The notes under the pieces were generated by a model that saw only the letters and a list, made by a program, of their open reading frames with translations, searched no databases and had not been told where the DNA came from. From contig JBLIOI010000003.1 of the NCBI GenBank assembly GCA_047639675.1, positions 1-64,000 of the forward strand: a stretch of 64,000 nucleotides of DNA, given 5' to 3'. Below are positions 18,443-27,075 of the stretch, in pieces. A program made the translations under genes and the position numbers. Each line of letters opens with the position of its first letter. Within the stretch, counting starts at the first letter, position 1. The stretch comes from JABACD01 sp047639675. GTDB taxonomy: Bacteria > Planctomycetota > UBA1135 > GCA-002686595.

Positions 18443-20419
18443 TCAAGCGGACTTCTTCAAGCCCAGCGCGTTCCTCTCAGAGACTACGACACGGTTACGT
18501 CCCGACTCCTTGGCGACATAGACCGCCTCATCCGAAGCTTTCATGAGCATTTCATAATCTACGATCTCGTCTGTACGAGTGCACACACCGAAGCTCATGG
18601 TCACTTTGTGCTTTTCGCCGTTCCAGAAGATCTCTGCGGTTTCCACCGCAACCCGCAATCGTTCCGCAGCTTTCACCACATCTTCAGATGAGGTGTTCGT
18701 GCAAACGACAAGAAACTCTTCACCACCGATACGGCAAACGTCTTCGTCCTCACGACAGCATCCGGACAAGGTCCGCGCGGCCTCTTTTAGCACCTCGTCG
18801 CCGGCGTCGTGGCCGAAGTTGTCATTAACTGCCTTGAAGTGATCGATGTCCATCATGATCACGGAGACTGGATCTCCAGTTCGCGTCGATGACTCCCAAG
18901 ATTGAGCTAAGCGCTTCATCGCATAGCGACGATTAGGGAGCTCCGTCAATGGATCCGTCAGAGCCGCTGAGCGCAGCTTCCGAGTCAGGATCTGCAAGTC
19001 CATCATTTGCCTCTGCTGCTTGCTCTTCTCCTGCTCGATCTGTTGCTGGAGCGAGACGATGCGCTTGCCCGCGTTGAGACGTGCAAGCAGGATCCGCGGG
19101 TTGAAAGGCTTGGTGATGTAATCATCGATGCCCATACCGAAAGCCTTGATGACGCTTTCTTCATCATCTGTTCCGGTTAGAAGCAAGAAGTAGATCTTCT
19201 GACCTGACGAGATCTTGCGCAACGCACGGCAAAGCTCCACACCATTCAGCCTCGGCATTTTCCAATCGGCGATCACTAATTGTGGGCTGTCCTGAAGCAC
19301 CATGCGAAGCGCATCCTCACCGTCCTTTGCTGTCGATACGTGGTGACCTGCAGCGGTCAAGTGACTCACTAGAATCTTCAACGAGACCGGATCATCGTCG
19401 ATCGCCAGGACTCGTAGCGAGGATTCATTGAAAGTATCGCTCGCCTGGTCAATTTGGGTAACCGCCAGCTCAGCGCTCTTCGTAGCGGACACGTCAGCCG
19501 TCATGGAAGCGCGTTCATTGATCTTCGAGAAATCGATGGGTTGGCCGGTGGGTATGCCTAGTACTTCGCCCCACTCACACCATTCGGCCTTGATACTGTT
19601 GCAGGTGCGGTCGAATCCCTCAGAGTCGAAGCCTGAAAGGCGGGATAGCTCAGCGTACTCTGCGGCCCATTCAGCCCATTCCGCGGCTGTAGTCTCTTCC
19701 GTTGCGCAGCAAATCCGCGCGAGCAAGTCCGCGCCCTTGAGTAACTCTGGAATGTCGCCTATCCGATCTTTGAGTTCGCTCAGATCACAGGATTCGTAAG
19801 TCTTCGCAGCATCTGCAAATTTCTTCGGCAAGCCCCAGTCGAGCAACATGCAACTGGCGATCTCACGGTGATTGATCTCGAAACGCTCCTGCTCTGCAGC
19901 GCAACGATCATCGAGGGTCAACAAGCTACTATCATCCAGAATTCCGCCGTAGTGCTCCGGATGTGAGCTTGCGAGAGATAAGGATCCGACATCAGCGAGG
20001 AGTCCGAGAATATACATCTCCGCCGGGACTCCATGCTTGAGCGCGCTGCTCAACTGTTGTCCGGCAACTGCGCGCGCCAGGGACATGGACCAGTACTTGT
20101 CGTAGGGGAACTCTGCACAGGCTCCCGAACGGTTGCTTGCAACTAGCGAAAGCCCCAAGGCAAGGTTGCGAACCGTACGAATGCCAAGCCTGATGGTCGC
20201 TTCGCCAATCGTAGTGATCGGCTCAAGCGCACCTGACTCCGCTGAGTTGGCGAGCTTCAGAAGACGCCCAGTCAGTGAGGAGTCCGCGGAGATCGCTTGA
20301 CCAATTTCCTCTGTCGAGAAATCATCTCCTTGGGTCAAACGAAGGATTTGCATGCCGACCCCGGAAGGGCTCGGCAATTTGCCATTCGTGCGCAACTCTG
20401 CGAAGGTCTTGTTAATCAT
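18443..20419 (-). CDS. HDOD-REC-GGDEF signalling protein (response-regulator diguanylate cyclase)
   Basis: 658 aa. Residues about 5-205 form an HDOD domain (KLPSPSGVGMQILRL, SADSSLTGRLLKLANSA). A receiver domain follows at about 335-455, with acidic pocket IDDDP, phospho-acceptor Asp385 in ADWKMP and Lys437 in TKPF. A short coiled coil (455-485) leads to a GGDEF domain (486-650) with MMDIDHFKAVND and an intact GGEEF loop (565-569), so c-di-GMP synthesis is likely. Residues 245-330 are a non-conserved linker. The HPt gene immediately upstream on the same strand is a natural phospho-donor for the receiver. Converges with the DUF3604 gene with 17 bp between stops. Confidence 0.93.
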   Translation of the reverse strand: MINKTFAELRTNGKLPSPSGVGMQILRLTQGDDFSTEEIGQAISADSSLTGRLLKLANSAESGALEPITTIGEATIRLGIRTVRNLALGLSLVASNRSGACAEFPYDKYWSMSLARAVAGQQLSSALKHGVPAEMYILGLLADVGSLSLASSHPEHYGGILDDSSLLTLDDRCAAEQERFEINHREIASCMLLDWGLPKKFADAAKTYESCDLSELKDRIGDIPELLKGADLLARICCATEETTAAEWAEWAAEYAELSRLSGFDSEGFDRTCNSIKAEWCEWGEVLGIPTGQPIDFSKINERASMTADVSATKSAELAVTQIDQASDTFNESSLRVLAIDDDPVSLKILVSHLTAAGHHVSTAKDGEDALRMVLQDSPQLVIADWKMPRLNGVELCRALRKISSGQKIYFLLLTGTDDEESVIKAFGMGIDDYITKPFNPRILLARLNAGKRIVSLQQQIEQEKSKQQRQMMDLQILTRKLRSAALTDPLTELPNRRYAMKRLAQSWESSTRTGDPVSVIMMDIDHFKAVNDNFGHDAGDEVLKEAARTLSGCCREDEDVCRIGGEEFLVVCTNTSSEDVVKAAERLRVAVETAEIFWNGEKHKVTMSFGVCTRTDEIVDYEMLMKASDEAVYVAKESGRNRVVVSERNALGLKKSA

Positions 20420-20498
20420 TGGTGAGGGAGATGAGTACTAGCTGGAGCTAGAGTCGGCTGAATCAAAGCGGAGTGGAACGGAAATCAACCAGCCAGGA

Positions 20499-20858
20499 TC
20501 AGGAGATTTGGCGCAAAGCCGCATCCACTTCCTTAAAGGCATCGAGACATGTGCTCGTCAATTTACGATACCCATTGATGTCGGCGTTTTGTGCGAGCTG
20601 CTCCATCTCGTTACAGATCTGCGGCAAGCGAATCGCGCCCATGTTCGCGGATGACGATTTCAGAGTGTGGACCGAGCGCTGCATGAGCTCCGCGTTTGAA
20701 CTCTTCATTGACATCATCATGTCATCGAGGTGATTAGGCGCGTCGTCGAGAAACATCTCGATCAGCTCGAGGACTAAGCCCGGATCGTCTTCACCACCGA
20801 GCTCTCTGAGTCCCTCGATCACATCGAAATCGAGAACCGTCTGATTGTATTCCTTCAT
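20499..20858 (-). CDS. Stand-alone HPt phosphotransfer protein
   Basis: 119-aa four-helix-bundle protein. The motif RSVHTLKSSSANMGA (about 61-75) carries the phosphorylatable His of the HPt family (H-x-L-K-G/S-S/A), and the flanking helices match (LVLELIEMFLDDAPNHLDDM). It would shuttle phosphate between a hybrid histidine kinase, not encoded in this window, and a receiver. The likely partner is the HDOD-REC-GGDEF protein encoded 79 bp downstream. The start codon is followed upstream by an unusual run of ten G (plus strand 20867-20876). Confidence 0.92.
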   Translation of the reverse strand: MKEYNQTVLDFDVIEGLRELGGEDDPGLVLELIEMFLDDAPNHLDDMMMSMKSSNAELMQRSVHTLKSSSANMGAIRLPQICNEMEQLAQNADINGYRKLTSTCLDAFKEVDAALRQIS

Positions 20859-21110
20859 AGTTTTTGGGGGGGGGATTCTTGCGAGAGCCTTCAGCTGCCC
20901 GCGAGTCTGTCTTGCCTTTCCTCTTCGGGACGGCGGTCAGGAGAACTTGCGCCCAATCGCTACATACTGGACCCCGGCCAAATTCCCTATCCCGAGGCCT
21001 TGAAAGGAAAGCCATTCCCCCAGGGGCCATCCCGGAATAAAGAGGGGCCCGGACGACAGCTTGCGCCATCGACCGAGCCCCAGAGGAGAGAGTTCTTGTG
21101 CTGCGCAGGC

Positions 21111-22265
21111 CTAAACCATGTGCGGATCAGCCACTTTGCGCAATTCGGAGGTATTCATCTTGTTGATAGCTCGGACCTGAATCTGGCGTACCCGCTCCAG
21201 GCTAACCCCAAGTAGCGTGGCGATTTCAGACAACGTGTGATCGCGATTCTCAGCGAGCCCGAAGCGCAAGCCGATCACATAGCGTTCTCGTGGGTTGAGT
21301 TTTCCAAGCGCCATCTCGATGCCATCTCCGATGGAGACGTCCTCCATGTTCGAGTGGTAGATGTCCTCATCGCCCTCCGCGGTCAGGGTTTCCCGCAGAC
21401 TAAGTCCATCGTCATCCGAACTGCCCCAGTTGGCATCGATCGAGTGCGTCGAACGCGAGGCGCCCAAAGCTGACTCGACCACCTTTTCACCAAGGTCTGC
21501 TTCCTTTGCGATTTCCTCTACCGAGTGCGGATGATCGCCGAGACGGGTAATAGCATCACGCACGTGCTTCATCGCCTTCTGTAAGTAGACAGGTACACGG
21601 ATCGTGTTGCCGAAGTTGTACAAGAAGCTTCGGAACGCCTGGTTCAACCAATGCACCGCATAGGTGCGGAAGAGCAGTCCACGACGCCAATCGAAGCCGT
21701 CTGCAGCGCGAAAGAGAACCGAGGAGCCTTCTTGGATCAAGTCCATCCGGCTAACGCGAGTGTGTGCGTAGCGTTCGACATTGACCAAAACTAAGTAGAG
21801 GTTGCGCTCGACCAATTCGGTGCGCAGAGCATGGAGCTCTAGCCATCGATGAAGAACATCTTCAGGAAAGCCCGAATCAAGTTTGCGTCCTGCGTCCGGT
21901 TCCTTCGGCATCTGACCCGCCACATCTTCAGGATCGATCCCTGCGCTCTCTAAAGCCTGATTGAAGCGCAAGCGAGCGAATTCGATCCGGCGTGCAAGAC
22001 GAGCCTCTGCTTCGCGGTCCTGCAGAAGCATGCGACCGACTTCGTGGCGGAACTGCTCTTCGATCGAGAAGATCTTGGTGCTAGCGCTCGAGGTTGTTCC
22101 GGGCTCTTTCCGCCAACATTCGGGGTCTGTAATTTCCAGGCTGAGACCCTTCCCGTCTACTTCTTGAACGAGAGCGAGCAAGTCCTTGTCGTAGTCCGTA
22201 TCCGACTCAACCAAGAGGTTCAGTCGAGCATCGAGCTCGATGTGTTTGAGGATTTTTTTCTTCAC
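21111..22265 (-). CDS. Divergent RpoD-type (sigma-70) RNA polymerase sigma factor
   Basis: 384 aa from a GTG at 22265. This start is chosen because GGAGA lies 8 nt upstream (22274-22278) while the N-terminal part of the longer ORF (to 22490) is unconserved. Region 1.2 is IFSIEEQFRHEVGRMLLQD, region 2 runs from RNLYLVLVNVERYAHTRVS through MDLIQEGSSVLFRAADGFD and FRTYAVHWLNQA, region 3 is TIRVPVYLQKAM, and region 4 is NPRERYVIGLRFGL with helix-turn-helix TLSEIATLLGVSLERVRQIQ. Region 2.4 differs clearly from housekeeping RpoD (YAVHWLNQAFRSFLYN against YATWWIRQAITRAIAD), so this is probably an alternative group 2-like factor. The HPt gene lies 252 bp downstream on the same strand. Confidence 0.9.
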   Translation of the reverse strand: MKKKILKHIELDARLNLLVESDTDYDKDLLALVQEVDGKGLSLEITDPECWRKEPGTTSSASTKIFSIEEQFRHEVGRMLLQDREAEARLARRIEFARLRFNQALESAGIDPEDVAGQMPKEPDAGRKLDSGFPEDVLHRWLELHALRTELVERNLYLVLVNVERYAHTRVSRMDLIQEGSSVLFRAADGFDWRRGLLFRTYAVHWLNQAFRSFLYNFGNTIRVPVYLQKAMKHVRDAITRLGDHPHSVEEIAKEADLGEKVVESALGASRSTHSIDANWGSSDDDGLSLRETLTAEGDEDIYHSNMEDVSIGDGIEMALGKLNPRERYVIGLRFGLAENRDHTLSEIATLLGVSLERVRQIQVRAINKMNTSELRKVADPHMV

Positions 22266-22273
22266 GGTTTTGG

Positions 22274-22278
22274 TCTCC
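22274..22278 (-). promoter_or_regulatory. Shine-Dalgarno that decides the sigma-factor start
   Basis: GGAGA on the minus strand, 8 nt before the GTG at 22265. It is one of few clear Shine-Dalgarno sequences in the window. Confidence 0.7.
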
Positions 22279-22675
22279 AGAAAAGGCCTTTCAGTGAGGG
22301 GGGACGAGAGTCTGAACATTGCGCAGTTGGTTTCCTGCAACGCTGGGTAATACGGGGTGCTGAGGGAATTGGGACTGACTCTCTGAATACTTGAGCCGGG
22401 ACGAGGTCGGATCTGAACTGTCGAAGCGCCAGTACTATTCAATGGATAGGCAGCTCGCATGTTCCGGTGGAAGATCGATTTCGCATCCATTTCTTACCTC
22501 TACGCGCTGTAAACGCACTTTTCGGGCGAACAGACTTGAGGCGAGAATCAGCCAATTGAGATTGAAAAGAGCGGGATCACGCTGTGGTGAAGGTCCCACT
22601 TGATCACTCTAGCTAGCGGAGTTTTATTGGGAGTTACACGGCAATTTGCACCTTTCTAACGGGTAACATAACGTT

Positions 22676-22855
22676 TATAATTCAAATGCAGGGCATATTG
22701 CCGCGTCCGTGGGGTCCTGATACGCCCTGAGAGGGCCGCCAAGGCGACTTGCCCTAATTCGGGCGAGGGTCTCGCCATGAGTAAGTTTCTGGTTTGAGAG
22801 GAGACCCAACAAAGAAAGCCCGCATGCGAATCCATAGATTCGCATGCGGGCTTTC
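22676..22855 (+). ncRNA. Candidate small RNA between an orphan TATAAT and a terminator
   Basis: A perfect TATAAT at 22676-22681 on the plus strand has no plus-strand gene downstream before 24360. A 19-bp terminator-like stem ends at 22855. A transcript starting near 22688 would be about 170 nt and include the hairpin around 22762-22776. The -35 region (TTTCTA at 22653-22658) is weak, and the terminator T tract fits the minus strand better. Speculative. Confidence 0.2.
22814..22855 (-). terminator. Strong terminator of the acyl-CoA dehydrogenase gene
   Basis: A perfect 19-bp stem (22814-22832 with 22837-22855) and 4-nt loop. On the minus strand it is followed by TTTGTTGGG. It lies 57 bp after the acyl-CoA dehydrogenase stop and may also stop plus-strand transcription. 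Confidence 0.85.
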
Positions 22856-22911
22856 CGAATTTCGGACTCCACCGTCTTCTCAAGCGGCGGAGATCTGTAA
22901 GAACAGTCCGA

Positions 22912-24156
22912 TCAGGTGTTGTGATTCACGACCGCTTGGCCAGGCTCGTTGTAGGTCAATTGAGTCTCCGTCGGAATGTAAGCCTGTAAGTGCTCGAGTT
23001 GACTTGAGGCCCGAATCAAGTGCCGCGAGATCACCATCCGTTGAACCTGGTTCGTGCCCTCATAAATCTGAAGGATCTTCGCATCACGGAAGAACTTCGC
23101 GATCGGGTAGTCCTCCATGAATCCGTAGCCACCGAAGACTTGGACAGCATCCGTAGCGACCTTCATCGCGGTGTCTGTTGCAAAGCACTTAGCCATGGCC
23201 GCCAACTTCGAGTTGGTGACGTCCTTCGCATCCGAATCGATTCCAGCAGCTGCGCGATACACAAGCCAACGCGCGGCTTCGGTTTCTGTCGCCATGTCAG
23301 CCAACATTTGCTGGACCATTTGGTGCGATGAAATCGGCGCGCCGAACTGCTTGCGCCTACCGGCGTAGACCACGGCCAAGTCCAATGCTCCTTGAGCCGC
23401 ACCCACTGCCTGTGCCGCGACGCCCGGCCGCGCGTGGTCCAAAGTCGACATGGCGTGCTTGAATCCCATGCCTGCACGACCTCCGATCAGGTTACGCTTG
23501 GGAACGCGAACGTTGTCAAAGTGCGTCTCTACGACAGGCACGCAGCGAATGCCCATCTTGTCCTCGATCTTCTTGATCTCGAATCCCTTGGTCCCCTTCT
23601 CCACCACGATCGCGCTGATGCGGCGTGACTTCGAGCTGGGATCCGTCACGCAGAACACGCTGTAAATGTCTGCGACACCACCGTTGGTGGTCCACTTCTT
23701 CTCCCCATTGATGATGTAGTCATCACCATCCTCTACGGCAGTAACGGAAAGACCTTGGGCGTCGGAACCCGCGTACTTCTCCGACAAGCAAAAGGCAACC
23801 ATCTTGTCCCCACATGCAATCTGGGGAAGCCACTCCTTCTTCTGCTCTTCGGTTCCGCCAAGGATAATCGGGAATGATCCCAGAGCATTGACCGCAAATG
23901 CGACTCCAAAACCGGAGTCCGCACGAGCTAACTCTTCGGTCACGCGCGCAAGTGCCAAGACTCCCGCGCCCGCTCCACCGTACTCAGGAGCGATAAAGGT
24001 CTTGAAAAGTCCAGCTTCAGCCACGGCTCGAGCAGCATCGTGATTGTATTCTTGGGCCTTGTCGTACTTGGCTGCAAAGGGGCGGACGTGCTCATCGGCG
24101 ATCTTACGGGCGATCGCTGCGAGCTCGTCGGCCTGCTCGCTGAAGACAATATTCAT
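22912..24156 (-). CDS. Acyl-CoA dehydrogenase
   Basis: 414 aa FAD enzyme that oxidises acyl-CoA to trans-2-enoyl-CoA in beta-oxidation or amino-acid breakdown. Visible family marks: the N-terminal helical domain with PEYGGAGAG, the signature FCLSEKYAGSDAQGLSVTA, KKWTTNGGVADIY, YAGRRKQFGAPISSHQMVQQ and the C-terminal segment QVFGGYGFMEDYPIAKFFRD. The catalytic Glu is in QIYEGTNQVQRM, as in short- and medium-chain enzymes. Chain-length preference cannot be read. No electron-transfer flavoprotein or other beta-oxidation gene is adjacent. A strong terminator follows. Confidence 0.95.
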   Translation of the reverse strand: MNIVFSEQADELAAIARKIADEHVRPFAAKYDKAQEYNHDAARAVAEAGLFKTFIAPEYGGAGAGVLALARVTEELARADSGFGVAFAVNALGSFPIILGGTEEQKKEWLPQIACGDKMVAFCLSEKYAGSDAQGLSVTAVEDGDDYIINGEKKWTTNGGVADIYSVFCVTDPSSKSRRISAIVVEKGTKGFEIKKIEDKMGIRCVPVVETHFDNVRVPKRNLIGGRAGMGFKHAMSTLDHARPGVAAQAVGAAQGALDLAVVYAGRRKQFGAPISSHQMVQQMLADMATETEAARWLVYRAAAGIDSDAKDVTNSKLAAMAKCFATDTAMKVATDAVQVFGGYGFMEDYPIAKFFRDAKILQIYEGTNQVQRMVISRHLIRASSQLEHLQAYIPTETQLTYNEPGQAVVNHNT

Positions 24157-24359
24157 AGGTCGTATTTCTGTATCTGGAAGCTAGTGAACAGGTCCATCTT
24201 GTTGGCCGGGAGTATACCGAGCGAAGCGACCGTTGGCCCGCGCCGCTACAAGCGTAAGATTCTCCACAGAGGCTAGAGCTAATGAGAAGCCACCTCAAAT
24301 CCCGATCGTCTATCTAATACTAGTTGGTCGCCCCCAGCCCAAATGAGAATCCCGCCCAA

Positions 24360-25571
24360 ATGACCCCCGGCCCCACCTTGATCGACCGCCAGACCAAAGA
24401 AGTCGCCGAAAGGCAGACCCTGGCGAGCTATGCGGCCTTCAGCGCAGATTCCCTTGGACGCAGGTTTGAGGAGTCTCGCGACCCCTGGCGCACCGCATGG
24501 GAACGCGACCGGGACAGAATTGTGCACTGCACCGCCTTCAGGCGCCTGATGTACAAGACCCAGGTTTTCATCAATCGCCAAGCGGACCACCAGCGCACCC
24601 GCCTTTCCCATAGTTTGGAAGTCGCCCAGGTCGCCCGCGCCGTGGGAAATACCCTGGGCCTCAACGAATCCTTGCTCGAAGCGACCGCCCTGGCCCACGA
24701 TATCGGGCACCCGCCCTTCGGGCACCGCGGCGAGGACGCCCTCAACGAGCTCATGGCAGGCCACGGTGGATTTCGGCACAACGCGCAGGTCCTGCGCGTT
24801 GTGGATCGCCTGGAGCGCCGGCATCCCGACTACGTTGGGCTAAACCTGACCCGCGAGCTACGCGAGTCGCTCCTCAAGCACGAAAAAGAAGAGGACTGGC
24901 CGGACGAGTTCCGCCCCAAGAATCCGCGCCCACTGCTCGAGGCGCAAGTGGTCGACTTGGCAGATTCGACGGCCTATAACATGCACGACATCCAAGATGG
25001 CCTGGCCAACGGAATCTTCGATGAACAGGCCATAGAGGCGGAGAGCAGCCTCTGGGCCCGCGCCGTCGAGGAGTTGCGCGAACTGCACCCTGGCTTCCTG
25101 GAGTCAAGCGACGACCAAAATCTCAAACGCCAAAGAGTCACCAATCAAGTCTTCGGCAGCTGCATCGAAGACCTGGTCAAGACCTCTTTTAGCAATCTAG
25201 AGAGTTCGGGAATCAAGACCAGCAAGGACGCATGCCTAATCAAAGGCATGCTGATTGGGCACTCACCGGAGAAGCACAAAGAAATCGGTGAGCTCCAGCG
25301 CTTCCTTTGGCAAACCGTCTATCACAACGATCTGCTGAAGGACTTCTCAATTTACGCTCGCGAAGTGCTCGGTGGACTGTTTGAGTCCTATGTAGCCCGC
25401 CCGGAAGAGATGGCGGCTTGGTACACAGGGCTGATCGAGGAGCAAGGTCTCGAACGCTCCGTCTGCGACTATCTCGCCGGCATGACCGACCGTTTCGTGG
25501 AACAGGAGTATGAGCGATTGAAAGGTCGTACTCCACTAATGACGTATCCTCGCAAAGCCGAGCTGAACTAA
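24360..25571 (+). CDS. dgt: dGTP triphosphohydrolase-like HD protein
   Basis: 403 aa from the ATG at 24360. An in-frame TTG at 24324 would add 12 residues. The HD-domain metal ligands are in RTRLSHSLEVAQVAR (His) and ALAHDIGHPPFGHRGE (HD), preceded by the family signature WERDRDRIVHCTAFRRLMYKTQVF and followed by VVDLADSTAYNMHDI. It would cut dNTPs to nucleosides and triphosphate, controlling dNTP pools. The length is near the short Dgt-like class rather than the 505-aa E. coli enzyme. The DAHP synthase gene follows after 11 bp. Confidence 0.93.
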   Translation: MTPGPTLIDRQTKEVAERQTLASYAAFSADSLGRRFEESRDPWRTAWERDRDRIVHCTAFRRLMYKTQVFINRQADHQRTRLSHSLEVAQVARAVGNTLGLNESLLEATALAHDIGHPPFGHRGEDALNELMAGHGGFRHNAQVLRVVDRLERRHPDYVGLNLTRELRESLLKHEKEEDWPDEFRPKNPRPLLEAQVVDLADSTAYNMHDIQDGLANGIFDEQAIEAESSLWARAVEELRELHPGFLESSDDQNLKRQRVTNQVFGSCIEDLVKTSFSNLESSGIKTSKDACLIKGMLIGHSPEKHKEIGELQRFLWQTVYHNDLLKDFSIYAREVLGGLFESYVARPEEMAAWYTGLIEEQGLERSVCDYLAGMTDRFVEQEYERLKGRTPLMTYPRKAELN

Positions 25572-25582
25572 CCTGCACGCCC

Positions 25583-26632
25583 ATGCACTTCCAAACAGAC
25601 GACCTGCGCATCGAAGGATTGCGCCCCCTTTTGCCCCCTGCGATCTTGATGGAGGAGCTACCACTCTCCGACGAAGGCGCAGAAACGGTTGCACGCGGAC
25701 GTGAGGCGATTAGCCAAGTGCTGGCTGGAAACGACAAACGCCTCCTAGTGGTGGTTGGACCCTGTTCGATCCACGATCCGAAAGCTGGTATCGAATACGC
25801 GGATCGCCTGGCGATTGCTGCCAAGGAGCACGCGAAAGACCTCCTGATCGTGATGCGGGTCTACTTTGAAAAACCGCGAACGATTGTGGGCTGGAAGGGC
25901 CTGATCAACGATCCAAACCTAGATGGCAGCTTCGCGATCAACGAAGGCTTGCGGGCCGCGCGCAAGTTCCTGTTGGATGTCACCGAGCGCAAGCTTCCCA
26001 TCGGTTCCGAGTTTCTCGACCCGATCATGCCGCAGTTCTTGGCGGATGTCATCTCATGGGGCGCGATCGGAGCACGCACCTCCGAAAGCCAAGTTCACCG
26101 TGAACTGGCGTCGGGACTTTCAATGCCGGTGGGGATCAAGAACGGTACGAACGGTAAGGTACAGATCGCGATCGACGCGATCCGTTCCTGCGCTCACCCC
26201 CACCACTTCCTTTCTGTCACGAAGCAAGGAGTGGCGGCAATCGTTGCGACCCGTGGCAATAACGAGTGCCACATAATCCTGCGTGGTGGATCAGCGGGTC
26301 CCAACTACTGCGCGGGGGATGTGGAAGAGGTCCGAGGTGCGCTAGAGAAAGCCGGGCTCGCCCCGCGCATCATGATCGACTGCAGTCATGCGAATAGCGG
26401 AAAGGACCATGTCAAACAAGCGGACGTAGCAGATGAAGTCGCTGATCAAATTGCCGGCGGTAATTCGCCTGTACGCGGCGTGATGCTTGAAAGCTTCCTA
26501 GAAGACGGCAACCAGAAGCATCCCTCTGATAAACCACTCGAGTACGGCAAGAGCATCACCGATGCTTGCATGAGTTGGGAGCGCACGCTCCCCGTATTGA
26601 CTCGATTAGCAGGGGCGGCTCGGGCGCGCTAG
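25583..26632 (+). CDS. aroG: 3-deoxy-7-phosphoheptulonate synthase (class I alpha)
   Basis: 349 aa enzyme of the shikimate pathway that joins phosphoenolpyruvate and erythrose 4-phosphate. Signatures of the AroF/G/H type: LLVVVGPCSIHDP with the metal-ligand Cys, MRVYFEKPRTIVGWKGLINDP, ARTSESQVHRELASGLSMPVGIKNGT, ILRGG, IDCSHANSGKDH and GVMLESFLEDGNQ. The three E. coli paralogs cannot be told apart here, so the symbol is nominal. No other aromatic-pathway gene is nearby. Probably cotranscribed with dgt. Confidence 0.95.
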   Translation: MHFQTDDLRIEGLRPLLPPAILMEELPLSDEGAETVARGREAISQVLAGNDKRLLVVVGPCSIHDPKAGIEYADRLAIAAKEHAKDLLIVMRVYFEKPRTIVGWKGLINDPNLDGSFAINEGLRAARKFLLDVTERKLPIGSEFLDPIMPQFLADVISWGAIGARTSESQVHRELASGLSMPVGIKNGTNGKVQIAIDAIRSCAHPHHFLSVTKQGVAAIVATRGNNECHIILRGGSAGPNYCAGDVEEVRGALEKAGLAPRIMIDCSHANSGKDHVKQADVADEVADQIAGGNSPVRGVMLESFLEDGNQKHPSDKPLEYGKSITDACMSWERTLPVLTRLAGAARAR

Positions 26633-26760
26633 AGATCCGGGCTGACGTTGATCCCTATGAGTGACGGGGCCCGATAGGTGACGGGAGGGTCGAGGCGGCG
26701 GAATTAGGCCCCTTTGAATCGCGAACTCATTTGCAAGCGATCCAGTCGCCAAAGAAGTTG

Positions 26761-26780
26761 TCCGAGCAGCAGCGCTCGGA
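26761..26780. terminator. Possible weak terminator after the DAHP synthase gene
   Basis: A 7-bp perfect stem (TCCGAGC with GCTCGGA) and a 6-nt loop in the convergent gap between the DAHP synthase gene and the small membrane-protein gene. There is no T run, so the call is weak. Confidence 0.3.
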
Positions 26781-26867
26781 TCCGTCGAGTGCCCTATTCC
26801 TGCTTATACTCCAAGTCGTAGCAGCTAAGGGCGGAGCGAACTTCGTACTCACACCAGCCAAAAGCGA

Positions 26868-27053
26868 CTAGATCTTCCCCAGCAGCTTGGCGCTCACCCA
26901 CCCAACAACCAGCACAAGAACCGCCATCCGAATCAGCGCGCCCTTCTTGCTCTGGGAAGGCTCCAGCCCCTCCTCACCCTCAAGCTCACGCAAGGAGTCA
27001 TAAAGCGGCTCAACCAGATGATCGTTTTCGCGGGGCTTGTGGGATTCGGACAT
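26868..27053 (-). CDS. Small single-pass membrane protein
   Basis: 61 aa with a charged N-terminal half and one C-terminal membrane helix, ALIRMAVLVLVVGWVSAKLLG (about residues 39-59). No family recognised. It is accepted because its ATG lies 6 nt after a TAGAAT box whose bases overlap the rnc -10 box on the other strand, giving a compact divergent promoter, and because hydrophilic and hydrophobic parts are cleanly separated. A tail-anchored-like orientation is possible. Function unknown. Confidence 0.5.
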   Translation of the reverse strand: MSESHKPRENDHLVEPLYDSLRELEGEEGLEPSQSKKGALIRMAVLVLVVGWVSAKLLGKI

Positions 27054-27059
27054 CGAGTC

Positions 27060-27069
27060 ATTCTATACT
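27060..27069. promoter_or_regulatory. Overlapping divergent -10 boxes for rnc and the small membrane-protein gene
   Basis: The plus strand reads TATACT at 27064-27069, ending 6 nt before the rnc ATG (27076). The minus strand reads TAGAAT over 27060-27065, ending 6 nt before the ATG at 27053. Both would yield leaderless mRNAs. No clear -35 boxes. Confidence 0.5.
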
Positions 27070-27075
27070 CTTCGC

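Larger units (their letters stand above)
22266..22911. other. 646-bp non-coding region between sigma factor and acyl-CoA dehydrogenase genes
   Basis: No credible gene. It holds the sigma-factor leader, an unusually AT-rich stretch at 22655-22685, a perfect plus-strand TATAAT (22676-22681), a 7-bp inverted repeat (22639-22645 with 22697-22703), a small hairpin GGCGAG-GGT-CTCGCC near 22762-22776, and a strong terminator at 22814-22855. Two short minus-strand ORFs here run through the terminator and are not believable. Confidence 0.6.

Noticed and set aside
20867..20876. Run of ten G before the HPt gene
   Set aside because: Considered as a phase-variable tract or quadruplex, but one run alone cannot form a quadruplex and it lies just outside the coding start with no evidence of variation.
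22656..22883. 75-codon minus-strand ORF upstream of the sigma factor
   Set aside because: It runs straight through a 19-bp perfect terminator stem and has no family resemblance.
26805..26810. TATACT in the convergent gap after the DAHP synthase gene
   Set aside because: It points toward the antisense of the small membrane protein, with no gene at leaderless distance; probably chance.
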